Of a stretch of DNA of 64,000 nucleotides, positions 1-9,250 are shown one piece after another. Source of the DNA: Osedax symbiont Rs1. Lineage in GTDB: Bacteria > Pseudomonadota > Gammaproteobacteria > Pseudomonadales > Balneatricaceae. The stretch covers positions 1-64,000 of the forward strand of contig ASZJ01000110.1 of NCBI GenBank assembly GCA_000416275.1. The letters run 5' to 3'. Position 1 is the first letter of the stretch. Each line of letters begins with the position of its first letter. Made by a program: the position numbers and the translations under genes. The notes under the pieces were generated by a model. It ran no database searches. It was not told where the DNA came from and was given only the letters and a program-made list of their open reading frames with translations.

Positions 1-56
1 AAGAGAAAATGATTTATATTGACGTTCTGCCCCGAGTTATTGAGAAGTTACATGTA

Positions 57-81
57 GTGCAGTGAAGTCACTGATTCAGGT
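57..81. repeat. Half copy of palindromic repeat family 1
   Basis: These 25 bases are the exact reverse complement of the left end of the complete repeat at 36115-36183. Only one arm of the palindrome is present here. The rest of 1-318 shows no coding sequence I can support. Confidence 0.7.
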
Positions 82-269
82 AATACATTTAAGTGATAAA
101 ACAACGTCGTGATGGCGTTGTTAGTATATTCAGTCCCTGGGTACTTGAGCTAAGAAAAGTAGCGTGAACAGCTTTGAAATTCTCTACAGAAAATAGCGCA
201 AGTAATTAATTTCCCAATGTTTAGAAAAATAGCACCGGATCTATGAGCGTAAAATATTCTGCAATTGTG

Positions 270-318
270 CCGTGAGATATTACGCTCTGCATTCATTCTT
301 AAGCCACGGATACAGGTG
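270..318. repeat. Diverged half copy of palindromic repeat family 1
   Basis: The stretch resembles the right half of the complete repeat at 36115-36183 (core CTCTGCATTCATTCTTAAG followed by CCACGGATACAGGT), with several substitutions. It ends at the stop codon of the TPR gene on the minus strand. Confidence 0.5.
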
Positions 319-1629
319 TTACTTTTTCAGAGCCTTTAACTGCTTCTTATACTTAATTCTCTTGTTGTTTTTTCGCCAAGCGGAGTAGAGTGTGACTAAA
401 TTCTCTAGGGTCACTTTATGAAACTCTTGCGGGCCCGCTGATTTTTCGGCCTCTTCTACTAAGCTTAGCGCCTGTAAAAACCAGACTTCGGTGCGCTTGA
501 ATTTACCCCGTTTGTAGAAAATAGAGCCTGCCCGAGTCGCTGTAAAAGCTGCTTGTAATGGCTTAGATTTTATTGTGTCATGTAATGTCATCGATTGCTG
601 ATAGAGTTTAAGCGCCTGCTGGTCAGCGCCTTGTGCCTCATGTAAGCTGCCAAAGTTGGCTAGAATTAGCGCCTGCTCTATTCCTTTGTCTCGGTGTAAC
701 TCAGCGAGCGTCAGCAGCGCTTTTTGGTAGTGTTTAGTGGCTTTTTGGTAGTGCTTTTGCGCTTGGCTATCCAGGGCTAGTTCATTCAAGTACATCGCAT
801 TTGCCAGCGTTGTGGTGCCGGAACTAGCGCGAATTTTCTGTGCTTGCTCTCTGAACGAGAGCGCTTTTTTGGTCTGATCAGCCAGGGCCAAGCTATTGGC
901 GAGTCGCTCTAGGGTATCGGCAATGCGAGGGTCGCTGGCTTTTAGTTGTCGGCGCTGCGTCGCCAGCTGTTTGTTTAAGATCTGCTGGGCGATTAGCGGC
1001 TGCTTCTGCTGGATGTTGGCCTCTGCCAACGCGTAGCTAAGCTGACGCAAGCCCTCGCTAAAATGCTGAGTGTTAGCCCGCTGCATGGTTTTTAGGAAAG
1101 GGCTCGCCTGTTGTAAGCTGTTTGCGTACTGTCGTTTTTTATTACTTAAACGCAGCCAGGCATTCAACGTTTTTAGGGTATCGCTACGCGCGGCTGTTTT
1201 ACTAGTGCGCTGTATTTTCCACGCTTCGCTGTAGGCGCTAAATGCCGATTTATCTCTGTTTAGCTGCTCTAAAAAGCTGCCTTTATTGTATAGCAGTATC
1301 GCCACTTGCGGGTGGCGTTTACCGTACAACTTTTTAGTTAAGGTGATCGCCTGCTGGATTGATTTTACAGCTAGAGCTGACTTGCCTTGCGCATTTTCGA
1401 TAAAGGCCAGTAAATTCAGGCTGCTAGCTTTAAATTTGGCACCATTATCCGCCTTGCTAGCGATGCTGAGCGCCCGTTTAATTTTTTGTTCAGCCTTTGT
1501 GTAATGACCTTTTTTGTACAGCGACATCGCCTGATCTTGGTGGTGTTGCCAGTTGCCGGCACTGTGCACAAAAGAGCTACTAAATAGCAGGCTTAAGGTG
1601 ATTAGTAGCACTGTTATGTGGCTGATCAT
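319..1629 (-). CDS. Secreted or periplasmic TPR-repeat protein next to Slam
   Basis: The 436-residue product starts with a hydrophobic signal peptide (residues 1-23, cleavage probably after VHSA). The rest is alpha-helical with many tetratricopeptide-like units rich in K, Q and A, for example QAMSLYKKGHYTKAEQ near the N-terminus and KHYQKALLTLAEL later. The ATG lies 2 nt after the stop of the Slam gene, so the two are probably translationally coupled and co-expressed as the last gene of the hemophore operon. TPR proteins usually act as protein-binding scaffolds; a role in assisting Slam or its client is inferred from position only. I cannot name an orthologue. The frame is intact, unlike those of Slam and the receptor upstream. 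Confidence 0.75.
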   Translation of the reverse strand: MISHITVLLITLSLLFSSSFVHSAGNWQHHQDQAMSLYKKGHYTKAEQKIKRALSIASKADNGAKFKASSLNLLAFIENAQGKSALAVKSIQQAITLTKKLYGKRHPQVAILLYNKGSFLEQLNRDKSAFSAYSEAWKIQRTSKTAARSDTLKTLNAWLRLSNKKRQYANSLQQASPFLKTMQRANTQHFSEGLRQLSYALAEANIQQKQPLIAQQILNKQLATQRRQLKASDPRIADTLERLANSLALADQTKKALSFREQAQKIRASSGTTTLANAMYLNELALDSQAQKHYQKATKHYQKALLTLAELHRDKGIEQALILANFGSLHEAQGADQQALKLYQQSMTLHDTIKSKPLQAAFTATRAGSIFYKRGKFKRTEVWFLQALSLVEEAEKSAGPQEFHKVTLENLVTLYSAWRKNNKRIKYKKQLKALKK

Positions 1630-1631
1630 TG

Positions 1632-3119
1632 CTAAAAACTCCTCTCTAATTTGAGACTAATTTCATTGCTGCGTCGACTGTATAGCCAGTCAACGTTGCT
1701 GCTGACGTCCGTATGTTTAAGGGTTAAATGGGGTTTGAAACCGAACAGTGACCAACGTGAACTCTTTAGACTTAGGGTCAGATTTTTCTCTCTGTCTTTG
1801 CGTCGCTCGCCCAAGATGTTACTGAATTTATGGTAGGTCTGTTGGCGTACTGAGCTAGATAAGGTCGCGCTAACGGTATTGTTGAAGGTTTTCGATACCC
1901 CCAATCTAATCCCTATTTGACGATAGGCGTAAGGTCGATCTTGCGCTAGCCGGTTCAGCCAATCCGCACCGGCAAATACCACCCAGTTATTATTCAGCCC
2001 TTGCCAAGCGGTGATGTTGGTCGAATAAGAGGGGCCGTCGTAACGTTGAAAATGGCTCTTTTTGTAGCGTAATTCTTTGTAGTCCGCACTCACTTTAAAC
2101 ATGCGCTGATTAGATATTTTATGCGTCCAATCGCCGTGGAGTCCCCAGGCGCTAAACAGAGATTTGTCGGCGTAGGTTGAATATTCAAATGAGGGGGCCA
2201 ACCGTAGCTGATCAGTGAAATTTTGAAAGCGATAACCTAGTTGGGTGTTGAATGTGCTCTGGTCGTAACCCGGATGATCATCGTACTTTTTACCGTATAA
2301 CATTGATTGGCTATACAGGGCATGATGTCTAGCAATAGGTAGCGCTTTGCTAGCGGTGAATTCGTAATCTAAGCCACGGGTGGAGATAGCCTTGGGAATG
2401 CTGCGCTGGTAAACGCACTGTCCCCGATAGGTTAATAGACAAGATTGATTTTCTGAGGATTGGTTGAGGTTGTCTTTCCAGACACTGCCAATCGCAAAAA
2501 ATAGCGACCAGTCACTGCGTTGCTCCAATGCTTTGCTAAAACTTTGCACACTGCGGTTTACCCCCGCGTGTTGCGTGTCATCAGTGTCTAAATATTCGGC
2601 AATTTCAGTAAAAATACCCCTCGCCTCTTTATCTTGATGATCTTCAAACAAGACTCTTGCCAGCTCTAGCTAGCCAGGTAAAAAATTTGGATTAAGCGTT
2701 AATAGATGTCGATACTGTTTAATAGACTCTTGCATTGCGCCTTTGATTCTTGCCAACGCGCCTTTCGCATAGGCCAGCAACATAGGATCAGGATTGTTTA
2801 AGCTTTGATACTGGTCTAAAAAATACTGCACCGCACTCCAATTTTTATCTTTGACAGAAGTGTAGAGTGCGCGGCCTAAATCACTGGCATTATGTTTCAC
2901 AGCATAAGGCTTGCCAGCAATAACTAACTTTGGATGCTGTTGTTGGTAATCTTCGTCTTTAAGTAACTGCTGTATTTGACGATTACTTTGTCGTTCAATA
3001 TTTTGATTGATACGCAACTGAGTATCAAGATCGGCAGCTTGCAGCACTGGGCTAAAAGAAATAGCGATTAGAGCTGTGCATAAGTACTGATAATAGCGGT
3101 TGATATAAAAATAATACAC
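1632..3119 (-). pseudogene. Slam-type outer-membrane secretor (DUF560), interrupted by an in-frame TAG
   Basis: Slam proteins carry an N-terminal periplasmic TPR domain and a C-terminal 14-strand barrel, and move lipoproteins or hemophores across the outer membrane. Here the N-terminal part (GTG at 3119; signal peptide ending VLQAA; TPR-like helices) reads to a TAG at 2670-2672 after NPNFLPG. The same frame continues immediately as LELARVLFEDHQDKEA and runs through a full barrel ending in RSNEISLKLERSF. There is no frameshift, so a single codon separates two halves that together give about 495 residues, the normal Slam length. A reannotation would show two ORFs, 2670-3119 and 1632-2651. It is either a nonsense mutation, a read-through codon or a sequencing error; a pseudogene is the default reading. 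Confidence 0.8.
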
Positions 3120-3144
3120 CGGCGGACTCTTTTTCTCAGGTTAT

Positions 3145-3176
3145 TAAAAGCTGAGCGCTATCCATAGCACTCAGCT
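3145..3176 (-). terminator. Intrinsic terminator or attenuator between hemophilin and Slam genes
   Basis: On the minus strand AGCTGAGTGCTAT pairs with ATAGCGCTCAGCT (one G.U pair) and is followed by TTTT. It sits between the stop of the hemophilin-like gene and the GTG of Slam, so it would let the secreted protein be made in excess over its secretor. Confidence 0.7.
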
Positions 3177-3193
3177 GTAGTTGCTACACTCGA

Positions 3194-3952
3194 CTAGTCT
3201 CTAGTGCCACCAAAGGCGGTATCGAGTAACTTACCGTTAAAGTCAACCATACCTGCTAGATCAACTTGGCCGTTGTAAAATTGCGCAGACACATTACCGC
3301 CTGATGCAAGGGGAATGAAGCCTAGCATTGTTGCAGTCGCGGTACCTGCACCTGTGACAGAGGCATCAGAATTAATAGTCGTAGTACCAATGTTGATACC
3401 GTACAAGCTATTAGTCATAGATCCAGTTAATTGAGCAGCGCCGAAATCAGCCGTTAAAGTCCCAGTTAACAGATCATTGCCACTAAGATAGTAATTGTTA
3501 GTGGCAGTTACGCTGTATTTAGCGACCCCTGAATTCGGCACTGCGGTATCTGCATTAGATCCAACATAATAGACAGAGCGTTGAGTGTCATTAACGGTTC
3601 CTGATGGTGACCATTCTCCAAACCAGACATCGGCGGTTCCGACTTGGGCGAAGTTAAATACACCTAGGTCTTGGTGGCTTTTGGGTGCGCCTGTATAAGG
3701 GAAGCTTAAAGTATAAATACCATTGCTATCGATAGTGCCGTATTGAGTTAAACCTGCAAAGTCGACAATGCCTAAACCTAGTGTCGCTGGTATTTCAATA
3801 CCTGCTAATCCAGGTGTGTGCGGCGGGTGGTTAACATTTGATTCACCTACTGTAACAAAACTAGTCGAAGAACTGCCGACAACAGCTGCTTGCGAAAGAC
3901 CTGCAAAGGCAATAGTTAAAGCGATAGCACTGATTATCTGTAGCTTTTTCAT
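3194..3952 (-). CDS. Hemophilin/HphA-like Slam-dependent secreted protein
   Basis: The 252-residue protein has a classical Sec signal peptide (MKKLQIISAIALTIAFAGLSQA, cut before AVVGSS) with no lipobox cysteine, so it should be secreted rather than lipidated. The N-terminal half is rich in G, H and aromatics. The C-terminal half is a run of alternating beta strands (LTGTLTADF, AQLTGSMTN, VDLAGMVDFNG) ending in AFGGTRD, which resembles the small TbpB-like barrel through which Slam recognises its clients. The gene lies directly upstream of a Slam gene and downstream of a TonB receptor, the arrangement known for hemophilin (HphA) hemophores. Haem binding is inferred from family and context; histidines in NHPPHTPG and KSHQD are candidate ligands. 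The reading frame is intact. Confidence 0.65.
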   Translation of the reverse strand: MKKLQIISAIALTIAFAGLSQAAVVGSSSTSFVTVGESNVNHPPHTPGLAGIEIPATLGLGIVDFAGLTQYGTIDSNGIYTLSFPYTGAPKSHQDLGVFNFAQVGTADVWFGEWSPSGTVNDTQRSVYYVGSNADTAVPNSGVAKYSVTATNNYYLSGNDLLTGTLTADFGAAQLTGSMTNSLYGINIGTTTINSDASVTGAGTATATMLGFIPLASGGNVSAQFYNGQVDLAGMVDFNGKLLDTAFGGTRD

Positions 3953-4037
3953 ATTTAACTCCTAAAGGTAATTGATTATTTCCAATATTGGAAATAAGGC
4001 TGAAAAAGTACCAAAAATATTTTGGTACTTTTAACTT

Positions 4038-4100
4038 GGAGCCTGTCGGGTTCGGCTAATCGTTGAAAAAACTAGATTAGTGTTTAGCCCGACAGGCTCC
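4038..4100. repeat. Long imperfect hairpin between receptor and hemophilin genes
   Basis: GGAGCCTGTCGGG (4038-4050) is an exact inverted repeat of CCCGACAGGCTCC (4088-4100), and CTAATC/GATTAG (4056-4061 and 4075-4080) can extend the stem. There is no T-run on the hemophilin side. It resembles a REP-type palindrome or an mRNA-stabilising hairpin; no second copy was found in the window. Confidence 0.65.
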
Positions 4101-4112
4101 TAGGCATTTATT

Positions 4113-7100
4113 TTAAAAACGCCCGGTTAAACTTAGTTTTACAGTGCGTCCCGGTGCCGCCATCGCTGATCTAGTGGCAGGGTCTGCATAGTATTGATCG
4201 GTTAAATTAGTCGCAGAGAGCTCAATATTGACATCTGAATTCACTTTAAAGCGAGCGTAAGCGTCAACAATGAGGGTGTCATCCCAGCTAAAAGGGGTGT
4301 TCATTGCATAGGGGTAGCCAGGGATATTTGACGTATCTCCGGTTCTCTTGAGTCTGGGAGTGCTGTCAGCTAAATAGGAATCTAAGTCAGAATTTTTATA
4401 ACCTTCATAGTAAGTGACACGACTGCCCAGTTCTAAGCGGCGATTAAGAAAGCGTCCGCCCAATGATAAATTGGCAGATAATTTGGGAGTGGCTTGTGTC
4501 AACTGATAGCTTAGGGGGAAACCATACTCAAAACAGGTTGGGATAGGGTTGGCAAGTGCACGTACTGGCGAGCCATAAGTGATTAATGCCGCTGAGCTTT
4601 CGTCGCATATTTCATTTTGTAATACATAGTTAACCCCTACATCGCCGAAGTATTGACCATTGTCATAGCGAAAATTTAACTCAAGTCCTTTGATTTTCTG
4701 CTTATCGACATTACTGAACATCAAATCCTTATTTCGATCAATCACATTTTTGGTTAGGTTGTGGTAGAAACTAAACTTAAAATCAGCGTAGATAGCCTCT
4801 GTTAGCCAAGGGGTTAAGTCTTGGACATAGCCTAATTCCCAATTATAAGAATGCTCGGGGTTAATAGCATAGTAGCTTGTAGAGGCGGAAAAGCCGATGG
4901 TGCTTTCAAAGATACTGGGATAGCGTAAAGCTTCGCTGTATTTGATATAAGTGCGGCTGTTATCGGTTAACTCATAACTGAGATTAAAATGCGGTACCCA
5001 GCCATGGTCAGTCTGTTTTTTTGCTGTCGAAGAGAAAGTTTTCTGAATTTTTTCACCGCCGCAGGCCGTCACATTTTCAATGCTATCTAATGCACCATTT
5101 AAGCAAGGGTGGTTGGCCCTATCAAAATTACCCTCTGCATCAGCCATCCAGACAGCATGCTCATCGTTTATCTTTTTTCTCTCACTAATCCCATGGTCAA
5201 TTTTAATGTTTCCGATCAGGTAATCCCTAGTGGCTTCGTCTATAGAGCCTGCATTAAATGCAGCAGTGATTCCTGTAACCTGGAGCATTCGCTTAGCTTC
5301 CCGCTCTGCCTCTGTATAGGGAACGAATGTTGAGTATTTAAAGTTTTTGTACCCTGTAGTGACGTAAGAGTTGAATTTATTGGGATGATCTCCTAAAAAA
5401 TCATCATATGCCCAGTAGGATGAATAGGTCATGCCGGCATTTATCGATAATTTATCGCTGCTTTTCCAGGCGAAGTTAAAGTTACTGTCCCATTCTTCAC
5501 GCCGCCCCGCTCTGGGGAAAGAGCGGGTAAGCTTAGGATCGTAATCGTCCCCAGATGACAACTTTTCATACTGGAAATTACCGCCCACTGTTAAGTCTAG
5601 TGTTGGGGTTAGCTCTATTTTATTAGAGAGAGATAGGCCATTTCGGATATTTTTAGACAGAGTTTTAGATCCATTAACTAAGATGCCATCTAGCGGACTT
5701 CCGTCCTTTATCCTCAATTGGTTGGGGAATCCTGCTGAGGTCTGAGTATCGCTTTGCGTATCGGTGCGCCAGAGGTTGGCATGTAAATCGAGCCATGGGG
5801 TGTCACTAGGTTTGTAGGTATAATTGAGGCTATATGCTTTGCTGGTTACTTCACTTAATGGCCATTGAATATAACCGCGATCAGCTTGGGTATCGATTCT
5901 GGATGGCATTATCTCACCATAGACAGTGTTAGATTGACGGTAGTTTAGACTCTATCGTTGCTCGCTATCCACCCGCCAAATAGTTTTTAATAACAGTGAT
6001 TCCATCATGCTGGATGTATTAGTTACTTCCTTGCCTGGCTGCTAGTACAAGGCTAAAGAGCGAATATAATCTTGATCTTTATCAGATTCTTCAGTGGCGA
6101 TGGTATAGTAGTCGGCATTGTTTTTGCCTGAAAAGTAGTTGCCGCGTACCCGGTAGGCATAAGCTGCGAGAAAATCAAAATCATCGGTTTTTTTAGCCCC
6201 GGCAATACGATAATAGTAATCATTCCCCGACAGCGGATTGTTGTCATTGGCGGATTTAGAGTTTATTTCTGCAAGCCTGAGCGTTTGGTCGTTATAAGGG
6301 TTTTATCCCAGCTCCTTTTTCTTTTGGGAAACCATCGACATCTGCTGCTCGCTCGCCTGTGTGCAGGCGAGGAATTTGCTCAGCTACGGAATTACTACTG
6401 CCTTCAAGTCTTATTTCGATACCAAAATCTTCCCCCTCAGCAATCACATCATCCGGCACTAACGTGTTAATCACCATGGCACCCCCGATGCCGCTGTGTA
6501 CATCGCGCTGGTTGGTTCCGCCTTTAAAGACTTGAATACTACTGATCAAATTTGGGTCGATATAATTACGGTTAGAGGCGCCGTTGTAACCGCGGTACAC
6601 AGTAATGGCTTGCTCGGTACCATCGATAATGACAGGTACTCGCCCCGAGCCTTGGATACCGCGAATATTGATATCCAGCGCGCCGCTGTTGTGTGAATCA
6701 CCACTAAAGACCCCCGCCATTCCCTTTAACAAGTCAGAGGGAGTGGTGCCTTTGTAGCGCTCGATTTGCTCTTTGCCCCTATAAATGGTCGAGGTGTTTT
6801 TGTCGTAGACATCATTGTAGCCATCTTCGTCGGTGTTATTACCTCGACCATAAACCACCATCGTCTGTTCATCTGGTTTGAGCGCGTTTGAATGCTGTTT
6901 TGACGGTACTGCGATGGAGTGCAGCACAAAGCGACCTGTTGCGGTTTGCCTAGCGACTAACCCTGTCCCAGATAAAAGATATGAGAGCGCCCCCTCGATA
7001 TTGTAGGGTCCTGTTACTCCCGCACTGCGCTTGCCCGAAGTGAGCGAGGCGTTCATTGATAAGTCAATGGTTGCCTGCAGTGCAAAATTATTTAACACTT

Positions 7101-7262
7101 GCCCCAGAGGGCCTCGGCCGATGGAATATTGTCGCTGCTCAGCCTGTATGCTGTTGTCAGCCGCTTGTGCTACAGACACTACGCCGGATAGGCTGTACTG
7201 ATACCTAATTGCACTGCTAAAAACAACGCCTTGTGCAATGTGTTAAGTCTAGAGGAGTTCAT
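4113..7262 (-). pseudogene. FecA-type TonB-dependent haem/hemophore receptor, multiply disrupted
   Basis: The reconstructed product is a TonB-dependent receptor of about 1,050 residues. It has an N-terminal signalling (STN) domain (YSIGRGPLGQVLNNFALQ), then a plug (DLLKGMAGVFSGD, LDINIRGIQGSG, VPVIIDG), then a long barrel ending in GRTVKLSLTGRF. Four lesions are visible. The signal peptide from ATG 7262 (MNSSRLNTLHKALFLAVQ) is one base out of frame with the STN domain, with the break near 7190-7205. An extra base, probably in the CCC near 6300, shifts the frame again after GAGIKP. In-frame TAG codons lie at 6042-6044 and 5952-5954. Intact pieces are 6292-7179 and 4113-5909. The STN domain fits the FecI/FecR pair just upstream, and the hemophilin gene just downstream suggests a haem-hemophore ligand. 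Sequencing error cannot explain four lesions easily. Confidence 0.85.
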
Positions 7263-7337
7263 TTTCAAGGTCTCTTTCGAATGATTTTTTTGGATCTATA
7301 CTTGTTTAACGAATGAGATTCAAAAACCCGTAAACTT

Positions 7338-7356
7338 AATGATAATAATTTGCATT
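7338..7356 (-). promoter_or_regulatory. Putative Fur box upstream of the receptor
   Basis: AATGATAATAATTTGCATT resembles the 19-bp Fur consensus of repeated (G)ATAAT hexamers. It lies about 75 nt upstream of the receptor start codon. It is weaker than the boxes at 9041 and 9212. Confidence 0.5.
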
Positions 7357-7496
7357 ATATTTATTGTTTTTTGGTTGTTGGTTGTTGGTGGTAATAAAGT
7401 CTTGATCTAGATCCTTGATTTAGAAAGCTGATAGCAGTGAGATTTCGGTGGTTTTAGGGGAAATAATCGCCATTTTGATTGGCGGATTGTGCTGTC

Positions 7497-7530
7497 AGCC
7501 CCGCATAAACAGGTAGATGCAGGGCTTTTT
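7497..7530 (+). terminator. Hairpin with T-run downstream of fecR
   Basis: AGCCCCGCAT (7497-7506) pairs with ATGCAGGGCT (7517-7526), with one G.U pair, followed by a T-run on the plus strand. It is just beyond the fecR stop codon. The T-run orientation favours the plus strand although no plus-strand gene precedes it, so it may instead act as an RNA-stability hairpin for fecIR. Confidence 0.45.
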
Positions 7531-7547
7531 AGATAACTTTGAAGCGC

Positions 7548-8504
7548 TTAAACAGCGCAGATATTGACCCAGTACCGAGTAAGCTGTTTGACCTTAATAG
7601 GTAAGCTTGCTTGTAATTGCTGTAAAATTAGATCGGTATTCTTTAGTGAAAAAGCACCGGTCACCGCTAGATGGGATAATTCTGGAGCGATGCGTAATAC
7701 GCCTTTTCGATAGCGACTAAGCTCAGCTACAAACTCAGTCAATGGCATGTCTTGCACCACTAGCTTACCGCTTAGCCAGCTAATCTCGTTAAGGTTCGTT
7801 GCTGTTAAGGAGTCGGTTTTGCTGGCGGTAAAATTTATTTTTTGAGTGGGGTTAAGGGTGAATGCACTGTGCATTTTTCTGCCCATAATACTGGCCGGTT
7901 TGCCGTTAAATAAGCTTACTTGGCTATCGGTTCCCGTGTGCCTAACACTTAGTTGCCCGCCGTGATGGGTGATTGTGCCGCTCGGTGTTTTTATTTGCAG
8001 TGGGTGTCGGCCATTATTCTCTAGCCAAATTTCCCCAATACTAAGGACTAATAAATTAGTCGCGGGCATCGATATATCTGTTGCGGTATTAACCACTAGC
8101 TGGTTGTTATTCGAGAGGCTCAGTTTTTTAAGCTCTCCAGTTGCGGTGCTCAGTTCGACGTGAGTTAGCAACTCTGTATAGCTATCTGGAGAGCTGTCTT
8201 TACGCAGCAGATAACCGCTGGAAAATATTAGACCGCCGGCAGCAAATCCGGCTAATCCCAGTAAGTTACGGCGTGATAATGCGCGACTACGGGCTATTAA
8301 ATGCCCACTATTGGCGGGAGCTCTAGCCAAGCTAGCTTGGGCATTGACGGTACACTGCCATGCCTTTTCGTTGGCCGGATTAGATTTTCGCCAAGCGTTA
8401 CAAGCTTGTTGTTCCCGCTCTGTTGGTTGGTCTGACCAGAGGCGGGCCATCCAAACAGCTGCCTGTTGAATTCGCTCTATATCAGCTTTTCGCGAGGCGC
8501 TCAT
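7548..8504 (-). CDS. fecR: FecR-family anti-sigma factor / signal transducer
   Basis: The product of 318 residues starts at ATG 8504, which overlaps the fecI stop by 4 nt (ATGA). The N-terminal domain (AAVWMARLWSDQPTEREQQ, NPANEKAW) is the cytoplasmic DUF4880 anti-sigma part. A single membrane segment follows near residues 78-95 (LGLAGFAAGGLIFSSGYLL), then the periplasmic FecR domain (LVVNTATDI, GEIWLENNG) and a C-terminal STN-interacting part. It relays ligand occupancy of the receptor to FecI across the inner membrane. The cognate receptor gene downstream is broken, so the input to this protein is probably lost. Confidence 0.9.
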   Translation of the reverse strand: MSASRKADIERIQQAAVWMARLWSDQPTEREQQACNAWRKSNPANEKAWQCTVNAQASLARAPANSGHLIARSRALSRRNLLGLAGFAAGGLIFSSGYLLRKDSSPDSYTELLTHVELSTATGELKKLSLSNNNQLVVNTATDISMPATNLLVLSIGEIWLENNGRHPLQIKTPSGTITHHGGQLSVRHTGTDSQVSLFNGKPASIMGRKMHSAFTLNPTQKINFTASKTDSLTATNLNEISWLSGKLVVQDMPLTEFVAELSRYRKGVLRIAPELSHLAVTGAFSLKNTDLILQQLQASLPIKVKQLTRYWVNICAV

Positions 8505-9010
8505 AATGTCTGCTCCAAATAAGCGACCGCACATACTTGTAGGCCTTTAGCTACATATTTTTCAACTGAGGACACAGATATGTCCATCTGCTTAGCTATT
8601 GCCTGATAAGACAATCCCTCTAGCTTTCTTAACAGAAAAGCTTCACGAGCTCTAACAGATAGATTATGCAATAAGGTATCTATTTCAATGAGGGTTTCGA
8701 TAATTTGTAAATGCTGTTCGGGGGAGCATTGATGCGCTGCAGTTAAGTGTTGCAAACTTTCTAGATAAGCTTGCTCTATCCTCCACCGTCGATAGTGATC
8801 AATTACTAACCCCTTAGCAATTTTACTCAAATACTGCCTAGCATATACTGCCGGGGGGATTTTGCCATTGATGATTATTTTCAAATAAGTTTCTTGCACT
8901 AAGTCCGCAGCTTGATGAGAGCAGTTGAGCCGCCTTTTTAGAAAACCAGCTAACCAACCTTGATGTACTTCATAGAGTTGAGAGAGATGGGCTTGCATAT
9001 CGTTGCTCAT
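8501..9010 (-). CDS. fecI: FecI-family ECF RNA polymerase sigma factor
   Basis: The protein has 169 residues, with a sigma-70 region 2 (AADLVQETYLKI, AKGLVIDHYRRWR) and a region 4 helix-turn-helix (LSYQAIAKQMDISVSSVEKYV). It belongs to the iron-starvation group that is paired with FecR and a TonB receptor, and should drive the receptor operon downstream. A near-perfect Fur box lies about 30 nt upstream of its start. The frame is intact. Confidence 0.92.
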   Translation of the reverse strand: MSNDMQAHLSQLYEVHQGWLAGFLKRRLNCSHQAADLVQETYLKIIINGKIPPAVYARQYLSKIAKGLVIDHYRRWRIEQAYLESLQHLTAAHQCSPEQHLQIIETLIEIDTLLHNLSVRAREAFLLRKLEGLSYQAIAKQMDISVSSVEKYVAKGLQVCAVAYLEQTL

Positions 9011-9040
9011 TGTAACATTAGCCTCCTTTACACGTTAGTC

Positions 9041-9059
9041 AATGATTATCATTATCATT
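9041..9059 (-). promoter_or_regulatory. Fur box upstream of fecI
   Basis: AATGATTATCATTATCATT matches the Fur consensus almost base for base. It is placed 31-49 nt upstream of the fecI ATG, where it would overlap the promoter. Confidence 0.85.
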
Positions 9060-9211
9060 TCAGGTTTGGCTATGAATTGCAATATTTTCAATAGGGCTTC
9101 TCTTGATTGTGCATGTTTAATAACCATTTTCTACTTGAGCATTGCTCAGAATAATCCGCTTTTAGCTTTTCCAGAGGTTGTACAATTTAAATTCTATTAT
9201 ATAATGAGATA

Positions 9212-9233
9212 GATTATCATTATCATTCGCATT
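9212..9233 (+). promoter_or_regulatory. Fur box upstream of the dihydroorotate dehydrogenase gene
   Basis: The stretch starting GATTATCATTATCATTCGC contains three consecutive Fur-type hexamers and lies 18 nt upstream of the ATG at 9251, so bound Fur would block transcription or initiation. It and the box at 9041 flank the divergent fecI/pyrD promoter region. Confidence 0.8.
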
Positions 9234-9250
9234 CAATAAAGGAGTTAGTT

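Noticed and set aside
6053..6247. 64-residue minus-strand frame
   Set aside because: It is a shadow of the correct receptor frame, which reads NPLSGNDYYYRIAGAKK over the same bases and is interrupted by lesions.
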